This document shows positions 1 through 5,748 of a stretch of DNA of 5,748 bases, piece by piece. The stretch lies in contig JBBRDB010000173.1 of NCBI GenBank assembly GCA_038204345.1, positions 1 to 5,748 on the forward strand. Reading direction: 5' to 3'. A program made the translations under genes and the position numbers. The stretch is from JAHJSA01 sp038204345 (GTDB lineage Bacteria > Actinomycetota > Thermoleophilia > RBG-16-64-13). Within the stretch, counting starts at the first letter, position 1, and each line of letters starts with the position of its first letter. Below the pieces are notes generated by a model. It searched no databases and was not told the origin of the DNA. It worked only from the letters and a program-made list of their open reading frames with translations.

Positions 1-1
1 A

Positions 2-1390
2 CTCCTCCTCGAAGATGCGGGCGTAGTCGCCCTTCACCGGGTGGCCGTCGGCGTCGTACTGCCGGTAACGGGACACCTCGTCGATGAAGAAGAGCGACAG
101 CACCTTGATGCCCTGCGGGCGCAGGCGCAGCTCCTTGTCGAGATGCTCGCGGATGGTCCGGCGGATCATCTCGCGCTGGACGGCTAGCGCGTCCACGTCG
201 CCGTGCGCCTGGCCAGCCGCCAGGTACACCTCGCCGCCCGGGTAGCGAAGCTCCATGAATTCGGCGCCACTCTTGGACTTGGCGCGGATCTCCTGGCCGA
301 TGGTGAGATCGTGGTAGATCGCCCGCCCGGTGGTCTGCTCCAATCGGTCGAGGGGTTGCACCGTGACCGTCTTTCGCCGAACACCGCTGGCGGTTTGTAC
401 GTCGAGCTCGACCGTGGCACCCACCACGCTCTTGCCTCGACTCACGGCTCCCACGAATCGCACGTAGGGTTTGTTGTGCGCGTCCTCCACGGTGGCCGCC
501 GCCACCTCGATCTGCTTCACCAGCCTCTGCTCGTAGGCGTCCACCGCGTCGAGCCGGTAGACCATGTGGTGCTTGGCGGCGTGGGTCGCGGAGTAGCGCA
601 GCGTGCAGAGCGGGTTCATCCGGTCCAGCGCCTGCTTGCCGCGCCCCTCCAGCCCGCCGTCCACACTCTGCGGCTCGTCGATGATGAGGACGGGCCGCGT
701 GGCGCGGATGAGGTCGATGGGCTTCTCGCCCCCCGTCTTTTCGCTGGGGCGGTACATGACGTTCTTCGACTTGGCGCGACGGCGGGTCTCGTCGGACTCT
801 TCGGCCGTCGCCGCCTCTTCATCGCCGAACTTGTTGATGGCGCCGGCCGTCACCACCATGATCTGGATCTGCGGGCTGGTGGCAAAGTTGCGCACCTGGC
901 CGAGCTTGGCGGAGTCGTAGACGAAGTAGTCGAACGGAACGCCCGCGTACAGCCCCTTGAAGTGCTCCGCGGTGATCTGGAGCGACTTGTACACGCCCTC
1001 CTTGATGGCCACCGACGGCACGACGATGACGAACTTGGTGAAGCCATAGCGCTTGTTCAGTTCGAAGACGGTGCGCAGGTAGACGTAGGTCTTGCCGGTG
1101 CCCGTCTCCATCTCGACGGTAAAGTCGCCCGAGTCGAGCGTGCCGGACGGCGGCAGGCCGTTGCGCAGTTGGATGTTGCCAAGGTTCTTGAGCAGCTCGT
1201 CGTCGAGGAGGGTGAGGCGGTTGCCGACGCCGAGGTCGTTTTCCGCGAACGACATGCGCATCTGCGGGTCCGCCACGTCGCGGGTAACGGTGAACTCGGT
1301 GCGGCAGATCTCCTGGCCGCGGAAGAGGTCGCACACGGCTTCGATGGCCTGGAGTTGGTAGTCGAGATCGGGCTCGAAGTGGAGTTTCAT
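2..1390 (-). CDS. res: Type III restriction enzyme Res subunit, N-terminal part (runs off left edge)
   Basis: This is the first 463 codons of the ATP-dependent restriction subunit of a Type III R-M system, read directly from the minus strand with no stop before the window edge. It begins MKLHFEPDLDYQLQAIEAV, typical of Res proteins. Superfamily 2 helicase motifs appear in order: motif I (Walker A) METGTGKT at residues 94-101, motif II DEPQ at 238-241 (the DExx variant) and motif III SATH at 267-270. An acidic, then basic stretch at about 189-210 precedes the conserved KPIDLIRATRP segment. Helicase motifs IV-VI and the C-terminal PD-(D/E)xK nuclease domain would lie outside the window; full family members are roughly 900-1000 residues. 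In the family, Res joins Mod, translocates or signals along DNA using ATP, and cuts near the recognition site. The ATG overlaps the RhuM stop as ATGA, and GGAG at 1401-1398 sits 7 bases upstream of it. The visible part looks intact. Confidence 0.95.
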   Translation of the reverse strand, partial: MKLHFEPDLDYQLQAIEAVCDLFRGQEICRTEFTVTRDVADPQMRMSFAENDLGVGNRLTLLDDELLKNLGNIQLRNGLPPSGTLDSGDFTVEMETGTGKTYVYLRTVFELNKRYGFTKFVIVVPSVAIKEGVYKSLQITAEHFKGLYAGVPFDYFVYDSAKLGQVRNFATSPQIQIMVVTAGAINKFGDEEAATAEESDETRRRAKSKNVMYRPSEKTGGEKPIDLIRATRPVLIIDEPQSVDGGLEGRGKQALDRMNPLCTLRYSATHAAKHHMVYRLDAVDAYEQRLVKQIEVAAATVEDAHNKPYVRFVGAVSRGKSVVGATVELDVQTASGVRRKTVTVQPLDRLEQTTGRAIYHDLTIGQEIRAKSKSGAEFMELRYPGGEVYLAAGQAHGDVDALAVQREMIRRTIREHLDKELRLRPQGIKVLSLFFIDEVSRYRQYDADGHPVKGDYARIFEEE

Positions 1391-2433
1391 GCCGATTCTC
1401 CGGCGTCCGCGCCCTTGGACGCTTCGCTGATCCGCCGCACCTCCGCCTCGAAGTCGCTCTCGAAGGCGTTGTCCTGTCGCACGCGAAACCGCCCGTACTG
1501 CTCCTCGGCAAGGTGTTTCGCCACTTCGGCTGACACGGAGCCGGCGTTCGCGAGCACCTCGTACTCGTTGAAGCGCAGAAACGCATCGAGGCGCGCGACC
1601 CAATCGGCCATCTTCATCGGGATCTGTCTGGCCGCCTGGTTCTCGGCGTAGTCCAGATACATGCTGACGATCCGTTCCAGCTCCTTGATCTCGTGTTCAA
1701 TGAGGTAGTTCTTGGCGACCGATACGTCGGACTTCAGGATCTTGCCTGTGGGTGCGTTCTTCCAGTTCGTCAGCCCCATGGTCGGCTTGGCGGCATCGGC
1801 CCGTCCGGCGATGATTTCGGCCGCCGTCTTGCCCGTGACGGCCCAATGCAGCTTGTTCTGCACCGTCTTGAAGAATGTCTTGGTGATCTCGGCGGCCTTG
1901 TCGTAGTCGATGCTGCACTGTTCGTAGATGTCGGTGATCTTCAGGTAGAAGCGGCGCTCGCTTGCGCGGATCTCCCGGATGCGCTCCAGCAGCTCGTCGA
2001 AGTAGTCCTTGCCGAACCGCTTGTTGAGCTTGAGGCGCTCGTCGTCCAGCACGAAGCCCTTGATGACGAACTCGCGCAGGGTCTGGGTCGCCCAGATGCG
2101 GAACTGGGTGGCCTGCGTGCTGTTCACACGGTAACCGACCGAGATGATGGCGTCGAGGTTGTAGAACTCGATCTCGCGCCGGACCTCGCGGGTGCCCTCG
2201 GTTTGAACTCTTCGAATTTTTCTAACAGTTGCGTCTTGACGAAGTTCGCCCGACTCGAAGATCTCCTTCAGGTGGTAACTGATCGTAGGAATTTCGACCC
2301 CGAACAGGTCGGCGATCTTCTTCTGGTTCAGCCAGAAGGTCTCCGACTCGTAGAGCACCTCGACCCGCACCGTCCCCTCATGAGTCCGGTACAGGATCAG
2401 CTCGCCGTCGATCGGGGCGTCTTCGGTGTTCAC
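1387..2433 (-). CDS. rhuM: RhuM-family protein embedded between mod and res
   Basis: A 348-residue protein of the RhuM (Virulence_RhuM, COG3943) family, recognised by the N-terminal segment FWLNQKKIADLFGVEIPTIS (residues 33-52), which looks like a helix-turn-helix, and the family signature FYNLDAIISVGYRVNS at 90-105, followed by ATQFRIWATQTLREFVIKGF (108-127). The C-terminal half is charged and helical, with KTFFKTVQNKLHWAVTGKTA at 185-204. RhuM was named from Salmonella pathogenicity island 3, but its biochemical activity is not firmly known; DNA binding is an inference from the HTH-like region. No Fic motif (HPFxxGN), which occurs in some RhuM fusions, is present. The start is GTG at 2433, chosen because GGAGGT at 2446-2441 lies 7 bases upstream. 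It begins 25 bases after the mod stop, and its TGA overlaps the res ATG, so it is built into the R-M operon rather than loosely adjacent. It could be a regulator, an accessory defence factor or a passenger. Confidence 0.92.
   Translation of the reverse strand: MNTEDAPIDGELILYRTHEGTVRVEVLYESETFWLNQKKIADLFGVEIPTISYHLKEIFESGELRQDATVRKIRRVQTEGTREVRREIEFYNLDAIISVGYRVNSTQATQFRIWATQTLREFVIKGFVLDDERLKLNKRFGKDYFDELLERIREIRASERRFYLKITDIYEQCSIDYDKAAEITKTFFKTVQNKLHWAVTGKTAAEIIAGRADAAKPTMGLTNWKNAPTGKILKSDVSVAKNYLIEHEIKELERIVSMYLDYAENQAARQIPMKMADWVARLDAFLRFNEYEVLANAGSVSAEVAKHLAEEQYGRFRVRQDNAFESDFEAEVRRISEASKGADAGESA
1388..1401 (-). promoter_or_regulatory. Ribosome binding site and ATGA overlap for res
   Basis: GGAG (1401-1398) sits 7 bases before the ATG (1390-1388), whose last two bases and the following A form the RhuM TGA stop (1389-1387). 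This indicates translational coupling of res to RhuM rather than directly to mod. Confidence 0.78.
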
Positions 2434-2446
2434 GAGGCTGACCTCC
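2431..2446 (-). promoter_or_regulatory. Strong ribosome binding site deciding the RhuM GTG start
   Basis: GGAGGT at 2446-2441 is followed by a 7-base spacer and GTG at 2433-2431. It lies in the 25-base gap after the mod stop, the longest gap between genes in the window, so RhuM can be initiated independently while remaining on the same transcript. Confidence 0.8.
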
Positions 2447-2458
2447 GATGGCGGCGGC

Positions 2459-4315
2459 TCACAAGCTCCTCACGTTCGCGAGGCCGTGCTGGCTGAGGAT
2501 GGCGGCGAGATTCGTCTTGGCCACGTCGTCGGCGAAGGCGCTGTCGCGAAAGACGCAGGTGGTGTCGCCGGCGGGCGCGAGCGCCCCGTGCCAGGCGACG
2601 ATGCCCTGGGCGAGCGGCTCGACGTCATCGCGGGTGATCTGGGTGGCCAGGCATGCCATCAGCACTCCGCCGCCGATGCTGTGCACGGCCTTACCGGCGA
2701 TCATCCGCTGTTCGATGGGCACGCAGAGGTCGAGGCCGAGCTTGAGCAGCAGCTCGTAGAGGATGTCTGCCTCGGTGCGGTCGGACTTGAGGTGCTCCAC
2801 GGAGTCGAAAAGTGTCTTGTCGAGATCGTCGCGGTCCGGTTCCCACGCGCGGATGTTGCTGGAGTCCAGCTTGAAGACGCGGAAGCCGAGGTCGCCTGGG
2901 AAGAGGGGGTTCTCGGCGCGAATCTTTTGGGCGGCGCGGCGGAGGCGTTCGGTGGTGAAGCTCGAAATGGTCGAGAAATTTGCGATGTTGGTTGGTTCCG
3001 GAAGTTGAACCAGAACAAATCGTCGATCTCCTCCATCGTCGGCATTTGAACTCATGACCGAGTGCCCCGTTGTGCCGGATCCCGCAAAGAAATCCAGGAC
3101 GATGTCGGCGCCTACAGCAGTCGTGGCAAGCTGCAGCATCCTCCCGACAAGACCAGTGGGTTTTGGAGTGTCGAATGCCTCTGCGTCCGGGAAGAGGGTT
3201 CGCAGTTCATTTTTCGAAGTCCTATTGCTGCCGACATCCTCCTTTCGCCAGAGAGTGCGCGGAACCAGATCCGCAACTTCGGAGAGGTATCTCTTGATAC
3301 TGGGCCTAGCGTCTCCATTAGGTCCCCACCAGATGCGCCCTTCACTGTCGAGATCGCGCAGTTTCTCCTCGGAAATCCTCCAATAGCGGCCAGGTGGTGG
3401 CGAAAACGTCCGTCCTGTCGGGCCCGCGAATGAATATTGCCCTCTGGAATATGGATTGTTTGCGTAGGGATCTCCGGGTAACCAATCGCCGAGGGGATCA
3501 CTGTCAGGGTTGGAGTAAATTGCATCGGATTTTTCCGTGCGTGGCAGTCGATCCGGGACCCATTCAGGGCTTCGTGAAACGACAAGCACATAGTCGTGGT
3601 CCTCTGAGAATTGCCTGGCGGAGTTGCGTGGTGAATCAGCCTTCTCCCAAATTGCCGTTGCAACAAAATTCTCTTGACCAAAGATCTCTTCAAGTAGGAC
3701 GCGAAGGTCGTGGACCTCATGATCATCAACTGAGACGAAGATCACCCCATCTTCTCGCAGCAGATTCCTCGCCAACTTCAACCGCGGATACATCATATTC
3801 AGCCAGTCCGTATGAAACCTCCCACTGGCCTCCGTATTACTGCTGATCTTCCGCCCGCCCTCCACCTGCCCCGTCAGTTCCAGATAGTTCTTGATACTGT
3901 CCTGAAAGTTGTCCGGATAAACGAAGTCCTTGCCCGTATTGTACGGCGGGTCGATGTAGATGAGCTTCACCTTCCCCGCATAGCTCTTCTGCAGGAGCTT
4001 CAGCACCTCCAGGTTGTCCCCCTCGATCATCAGGTTCTGCGTGGTGTCCCAGTCCACGCTGTCCTCCGGGCACGGCCGCAGCGTGCCGGTGGACGGAGTG
4101 AGCGCAAGCTGCCGCGCGCGGCGCTTGCCGTGCCAGTTGAGGCCGTACTTCTCCTCGCGCTCGTCCACGGCCCCGCCGAGCAACTGCTTCAGCACCTCGA
4201 AGTCCACCATCCCCTCCGTGAACGCCTCGGGGAAGAGCGCCATCAACTGCTCGATGTTGCCCGCCACGATGTCGGCGGAGTGGGTCTCGGGGTCGTCGGC
4301 GGTCAGCTTGTGCAT
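2459..4315 (-). CDS. mod: Type III site-specific DNA methyltransferase (Mod), beta class
   Basis: A 618-residue S-adenosylmethionine-dependent methyltransferase, the modification and specificity subunit of a Type III R-M system. The catalytic motif IV, DPPY at residues 122-125 inside IYIDPPYNTGKDF, comes before the SAM-binding motif I, FAGSG at 410-414 inside LDFFAGSGTTGHS. This is the beta-class order, with the target-recognition domain between them (about 215-385). DPPY points to amino methylation, in Type III enzymes normally N6-adenine. The segment IEGDNLEVLKLLQKSYAGKV (97-116) and the C-terminal block GFRVFKLDSSNIRAWEPDRD (478-497) are typical of Type III Mod. Length is normal and no frameshift or stop interrupts it. 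The ATG at 4315 is preferred because GAGG at 4324-4321 lies 5 bases upstream; an in-frame GTG at 4333 is an alternative. The central part is markedly lower in GC than both ends. I saw no simple-sequence tract that would make it phase-variable. Confidence 0.96.
   Translation of the reverse strand: MHKLTADDPETHSADIVAGNIEQLMALFPEAFTEGMVDFEVLKQLLGGAVDEREEKYGLNWHGKRRARQLALTPSTGTLRPCPEDSVDWDTTQNLMIEGDNLEVLKLLQKSYAGKVKLIYIDPPYNTGKDFVYPDNFQDSIKNYLELTGQVEGGRKISSNTEASGRFHTDWLNMMYPRLKLARNLLREDGVIFVSVDDHEVHDLRVLLEEIFGQENFVATAIWEKADSPRNSARQFSEDHDYVLVVSRSPEWVPDRLPRTEKSDAIYSNPDSDPLGDWLPGDPYANNPYSRGQYSFAGPTGRTFSPPPGRYWRISEEKLRDLDSEGRIWWGPNGDARPSIKRYLSEVADLVPRTLWRKEDVGSNRTSKNELRTLFPDAEAFDTPKPTGLVGRMLQLATTAVGADIVLDFFAGSGTTGHSVMSSNADDGGDRRFVLVQLPEPTNIANFSTISSFTTERLRRAAQKIRAENPLFPGDLGFRVFKLDSSNIRAWEPDRDDLDKTLFDSVEHLKSDRTEADILYELLLKLGLDLCVPIEQRMIAGKAVHSIGGGVLMACLATQITRDDVEPLAQGIVAWHGALAPAGDTTCVFRDSAFADDVAKTNLAAILSQHGLANVRSL
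2968..3840 (-). other. Low-GC mosaic core of mod covering the target-recognition region
   Basis: Base composition drops inside mod without breaking the reading frame. A hand count gives 186 of 360 G+C (about 52%) at 3421-3780, against 163 of 240 (about 68%) at 4081-4320 in the same gene. The visible change begins near residue 159 (base 3840) and ends near residue 450 (base 2968), so it spans the region between DPPY and FAGSG that carries target recognition, plus some flanks. Codon choice in it uses more A/T third positions. The boundaries are approximate, judged by eye. Exchange of the specificity region by recombination is the simplest reading; relaxed selection on codon use is another. Confidence 0.6.
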
Positions 4316-4333
4316 GGCATCCTCGGGGTTCAC
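4313..4333 (-). promoter_or_regulatory. Mod start region: GAGG ribosome binding site with two candidate starts
   Basis: The DUF4391 stop TGA (4332-4330) overlaps a GTG (4333-4331) that is in frame with mod and would add six residues (VNPEDA). That GTG has only a C/G-rich run upstream and no clear Shine-Dalgarno sequence. The ATG at 4315-4313 has GAGG (4324-4321) five bases upstream and is preferred. The GTGA arrangement resembles the upstream junction, so the GTG cannot be excluded. Confidence 0.6.
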
Positions 4334-5088
4334 AGCTGGGCGCGCGCGGTAGCGTAGTCCGCCTGCACGCGCTTGAGGTCTCGGTTCAAGTCCACCTGCC
4401 GGGCAATCTGCGATTCCCTGGCCACCGCCGTGCGCAGGCCCGCCATCACCGCCTCGAGACGCGCGCACTCCGCGAGGGCGCTCCGGCGGGCGGCGGCGTG
4501 TTCGGGCGAAGTGGCGGCTGCGAATGCCCCCGTCAGCCGAGCGGCGAGCAGTGCAAGGACCATATCGATCCAGCCCTGGTAGAGCGCATACAGGTTGGCG
4601 CGCGGCTGGCGGAGCAGGGACAGCGATTCTACGAACGCTGACTCGAATCCGCCGCCCTGCCCCGCGCCGAGGTCGGCGACGACCATCGGACCGTCGAGCA
4701 CCGTCGCGCCCGCCTCGCCCTGTGACCAGCGCTTGTGGGCTAACGTGAGCGTGAGCGCGTCGCCCAGCGAGGTGACGAGGAACACCGGGTACGGCACCGC
4801 GCGGTGGATCAACTCGGCAAGGCGGTTGGCCTGGGCGCCTGCGCGCAGTACCGCGCTGAGTACGGCGATCTCGAGGTACTCCCGCGCGGCGTCGCGAAAT
4901 TCCGGAACGCCGATGGTGACCGGCTTAAGCGCGGCCACCCAGCGCACCTCCTCCAATCCCTCGTTGATTCGGCGCTTGTCGGCAGCCGTGGGCGCACCGT
5001 TCTCCACCAACAGCATTTTCGGCACGCGCTGGTCCACGCGCGCGCTGGCGGGCAGGTCGAGCGCGGCGATGAGGTCGGCCGCGGTCAC
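4330..5088 (-). CDS. DUF4391 domain-containing protein
   Basis: A 252-residue protein recognised as DUF4391 from its N-terminal pattern (RVPKMLLVENGAPTAADKR at residues 21-39, then INEGLEEVRWVAALKP at 41-56) and its central block YPVFLVTSLGDALTLTLAHK (100-119) followed by RWSQGE. The function of DUF4391 is not known to me; genes for it are often found beside Type III R-M genes and helicases, matching the mod gene just downstream. The last 60 or so residues (about 193-252) are rich in Ala, Arg, Glu and Leu, lack prolines after about 195 and look like a long helix or coiled coil, which suggests protein-protein contact. There is no signal peptide or clear membrane segment. The start is GTG at 5088, chosen because GGAGG at 5100-5096 is 7 bases upstream and the GTG overlaps the previous gene's stop as GTGA. 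A longer frame back to an ATG at 5271 would overlap that gene deeply and reads as low-complexity shadow. Confidence 0.88.
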   Translation of the reverse strand: MTAADLIAALDLPASARVDQRVPKMLLVENGAPTAADKRRINEGLEEVRWVAALKPVTIGVPEFRDAAREYLEIAVLSAVLRAGAQANRLAELIHRAVPYPVFLVTSLGDALTLTLAHKRWSQGEAGATVLDGPMVVADLGAGQGGGFESAFVESLSLLRQPRANLYALYQGWIDMVLALLAARLTGAFAAATSPEHAAARRSALAECARLEAVMAGLRTAVARESQIARQVDLNRDLKRVQADYATARAQL

Positions 5089-5747
5089 CCGGCGTCCTCC
5101 GCAAACAATCGGCCAGGTTCGGCCAGTGAGTCCAGCGGCACAGCTTCGACCCGGTCGGAGAGCGCGAACCGCTTCGGACCGGGATAGATGACGGCAACCC
5201 GCTCCAGCCCGAGATCTTCGAGCGCGATCCGGATCGAGGGCGTCATGCGCGGGGCATCCACGCGTTTGCATTCGACCCCGAAGAGCTTCCCCCGTCGCTG
5301 CAGTAGCAGGTCGATCTCGGCACCCTGGTGGGTCGCCCAGAACGCTGCATCGGTGTGCGGTTCGGTGGCGAGAACTTGCTCAACGGCGAAGCCTTCCCAC
5401 GAGGCGCCGAGCTTGGGATGGTGCAGCAAGGCGGAATGATCCTCGATGCCCAGAAGCTCGTGGAGCAACCCGGAGTCGCGCACATAGACCTTGGGGGACT
5501 TGACCTGGCGCTTGCGCAGATTGGCGTGCCACGGCTGCAGCTGACGCAGCACCAGCGCATCGGTCAGGAGGTCGAGATAGCTGCGCACGGTCGGTTCGCT
5601 CACGCCCAGCGCGCGCGCCGGATCGGCGTTGTTCCAGACCTGGCCATGATAGTGCGCCACCATGGTCCAGAAGCGCCGCATGGCGGTACTGGCGACCCGG
5701 ACGCCCCATTGCGGCAGGTCGCGTTCGACGATGGTGTCGATGAAGCT
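5085..5747 (-). CDS. ATP-binding protein with DUF4143 domain, C-terminal part (runs off right edge)
   Basis: These are the last 220 residues of a protein whose start lies beyond the window. The visible part is the DUF4143 region found in AAA_14-type ATPases: FIDTIVERDLPQ at visible residues 2-13, RRFWTMVAHYHGQ at 24-36, a winged-helix-like stretch ending LGVSEPTVRSYLDLL (47-61), then RQLQPWHANLRKRQVKSPKV (68-87) and the very typical YVRDSGLLHELLG and HPKLGASWEGFAVEQVL. Near the end GAEIDLLL (142-149) and VECKR (158-162) match the Asp and ExK positions of a PD-(D/E)xK nuclease-like fold, which is known for this domain; whether it cuts DNA is unclear. The AAA_14 ATPase part with Walker motifs, about 170 residues, should lie upstream but cannot be seen. 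The TGA stop overlaps the next gene's GTG. Such proteins occur widely and many are solitary, so its role in the R-M operon is only inferred. Confidence 0.9.
   Translation of the reverse strand, partial: SFIDTIVERDLPQWGVRVASTAMRRFWTMVAHYHGQVWNNADPARALGVSEPTVRSYLDLLTDALVLRQLQPWHANLRKRQVKSPKVYVRDSGLLHELLGIEDHSALLHHPKLGASWEGFAVEQVLATEPHTDAAFWATHQGAEIDLLLQRRGKLFGVECKRVDAPRMTPSIRIALEDLGLERVAVIYPGPKRFALSDRVEAVPLDSLAEPGRLFAEDAG
5086..5100 (-). promoter_or_regulatory. Ribosome binding site and GTGA overlap deciding the DUF4391 start
   Basis: GGAGG (5100-5096) is followed by a 7-base spacer and GTG (5088-5086). The GTG shares bases with the TGA stop (5087-5085) of the upstream DUF4143 gene. The site lies inside the end of that gene, so termination and re-initiation of the same ribosomes is likely. 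This decides the start over the longer in-frame ATG at 5271. Confidence 0.8.
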
Positions 5748-5748
5748 G

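Noticed and set aside
819..1586. 255-codon open frame on the minus strand crossing the rhuM/res junction
   Set aside because: It is out of frame with both genes and very Arg/Pro-rich. The two genes it overlaps have family-level matches across the same bases.
203..1651. Long open frame of 482 codons on the plus strand
   Set aside because: It is antisense to res and rhuM. Its translation is His/Val/Leu/Arg/Asp-rich with no recognisable domain, as expected for a shadow of a high-GC gene, while the minus-strand frame carries clear helicase motifs.
2201..2260. Internal promoter for res within the RhuM gene
   Set aside because: The AT-rich patch is suggestive, but I could not find a convincing -35/-10 pair with proper spacing on the minus strand.
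1693..2496. 267-codon plus-strand open frame antisense to rhuM
   Set aside because: Leu/Val/Asp-rich shadow translation without motifs; the RhuM frame explains the region.
2426..3049. 207-codon plus-strand open frame antisense to the mod C-terminus
   Set aside because: It mirrors the conserved Mod C-terminal coding sequence and ends where the GC content falls, as expected for a composition artefact.
2459..4315. Simple-sequence repeats in mod for phase variation
   Set aside because: Phase-variable Type III mod genes carry tandem short repeats; I saw none long enough in this gene.
4334..4468. N-terminal extension of mod to an ATG at 4468
   Set aside because: It would overlap the coding region of DUF4391 and adds Gly/Arg/Ala-rich residues unlike Mod proteins.
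5089..5271. N-terminal extension of the DUF4391 gene to an ATG at 5271
   Set aside because: It would overlap the DUF4143 gene by 187 bases. The 61 extra residues are Arg/Ala-rich with no family similarity, and the GTG at 5088 has a clear ribosome binding site.
1..5748. CRISPR array, tRNA or rRNA gene, transposase or insertion-sequence ends
   Set aside because: No regularly spaced direct repeats, RNA gene signatures or transposase-like frames were seen, and coding genes fill almost every base.

Overview
The window is a gene-dense piece of a high-GC bacterial chromosome or mobile island. Every supported gene lies on the minus strand, so the operon reads from base 5748 down to base 1. It is best explained as an extended Type III restriction-modification (R-M) operon. 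GC content is about 68% in the hand-counted stretch 4081-4320, and the codons strongly favour G/C in third position. This suggests a high-GC lineage such as many Pseudomonadota, but nothing here fixes the taxon.

Layout in transcription order: (1) 5747-5085, the C-terminal 220 residues of a DUF4143-type ATP-binding protein whose N-terminal AAA part lies beyond the right edge; (2) 5088-4330, a 252-aa DUF4391 protein; (3) 4315-2459, a 618-aa Type III DNA methyltransferase (Mod) with DPPY and FAGSG motifs; (4) 2433-1387, a 348-aa RhuM-family protein; (5) 1390-2, the N-terminal 463 residues of the Type III restriction subunit (Res), with helicase motifs I, II and III visible and the rest beyond the left edge. 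There is no gene-free stretch over 300 bases; the longest gaps are 14 and 25 bases.

The spacing indicates one transcription and translation unit. Two junctions are 4-base stop/start overlaps (GTGA at 5085-5088, ATGA at 1387-1390). The DUF4391/Mod junction can also be read as a GTGA overlap if an alternative start is used. RhuM starts 25 bases after the mod stop, behind a strong Shine-Dalgarno sequence. Mod and Res are expected to form the DNA-modifying and ATP-dependent cleaving complex. The roles of RhuM, DUF4391 and the DUF4143 ATPase in this context are not established; they are candidate accessory or regulatory parts of the defence locus.

Points worth a second look are the RhuM gene sandwiched between mod and res, the DUF4143 ATPase translationally coupled to the cassette, and a sharp GC drop (about 52% by hand count over 3421-3780) confined to the central, target-recognition part of mod, which suggests exchange of the specificity region. 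The core system is a known type; any novelty lies in its accessory genes and mosaic structure.
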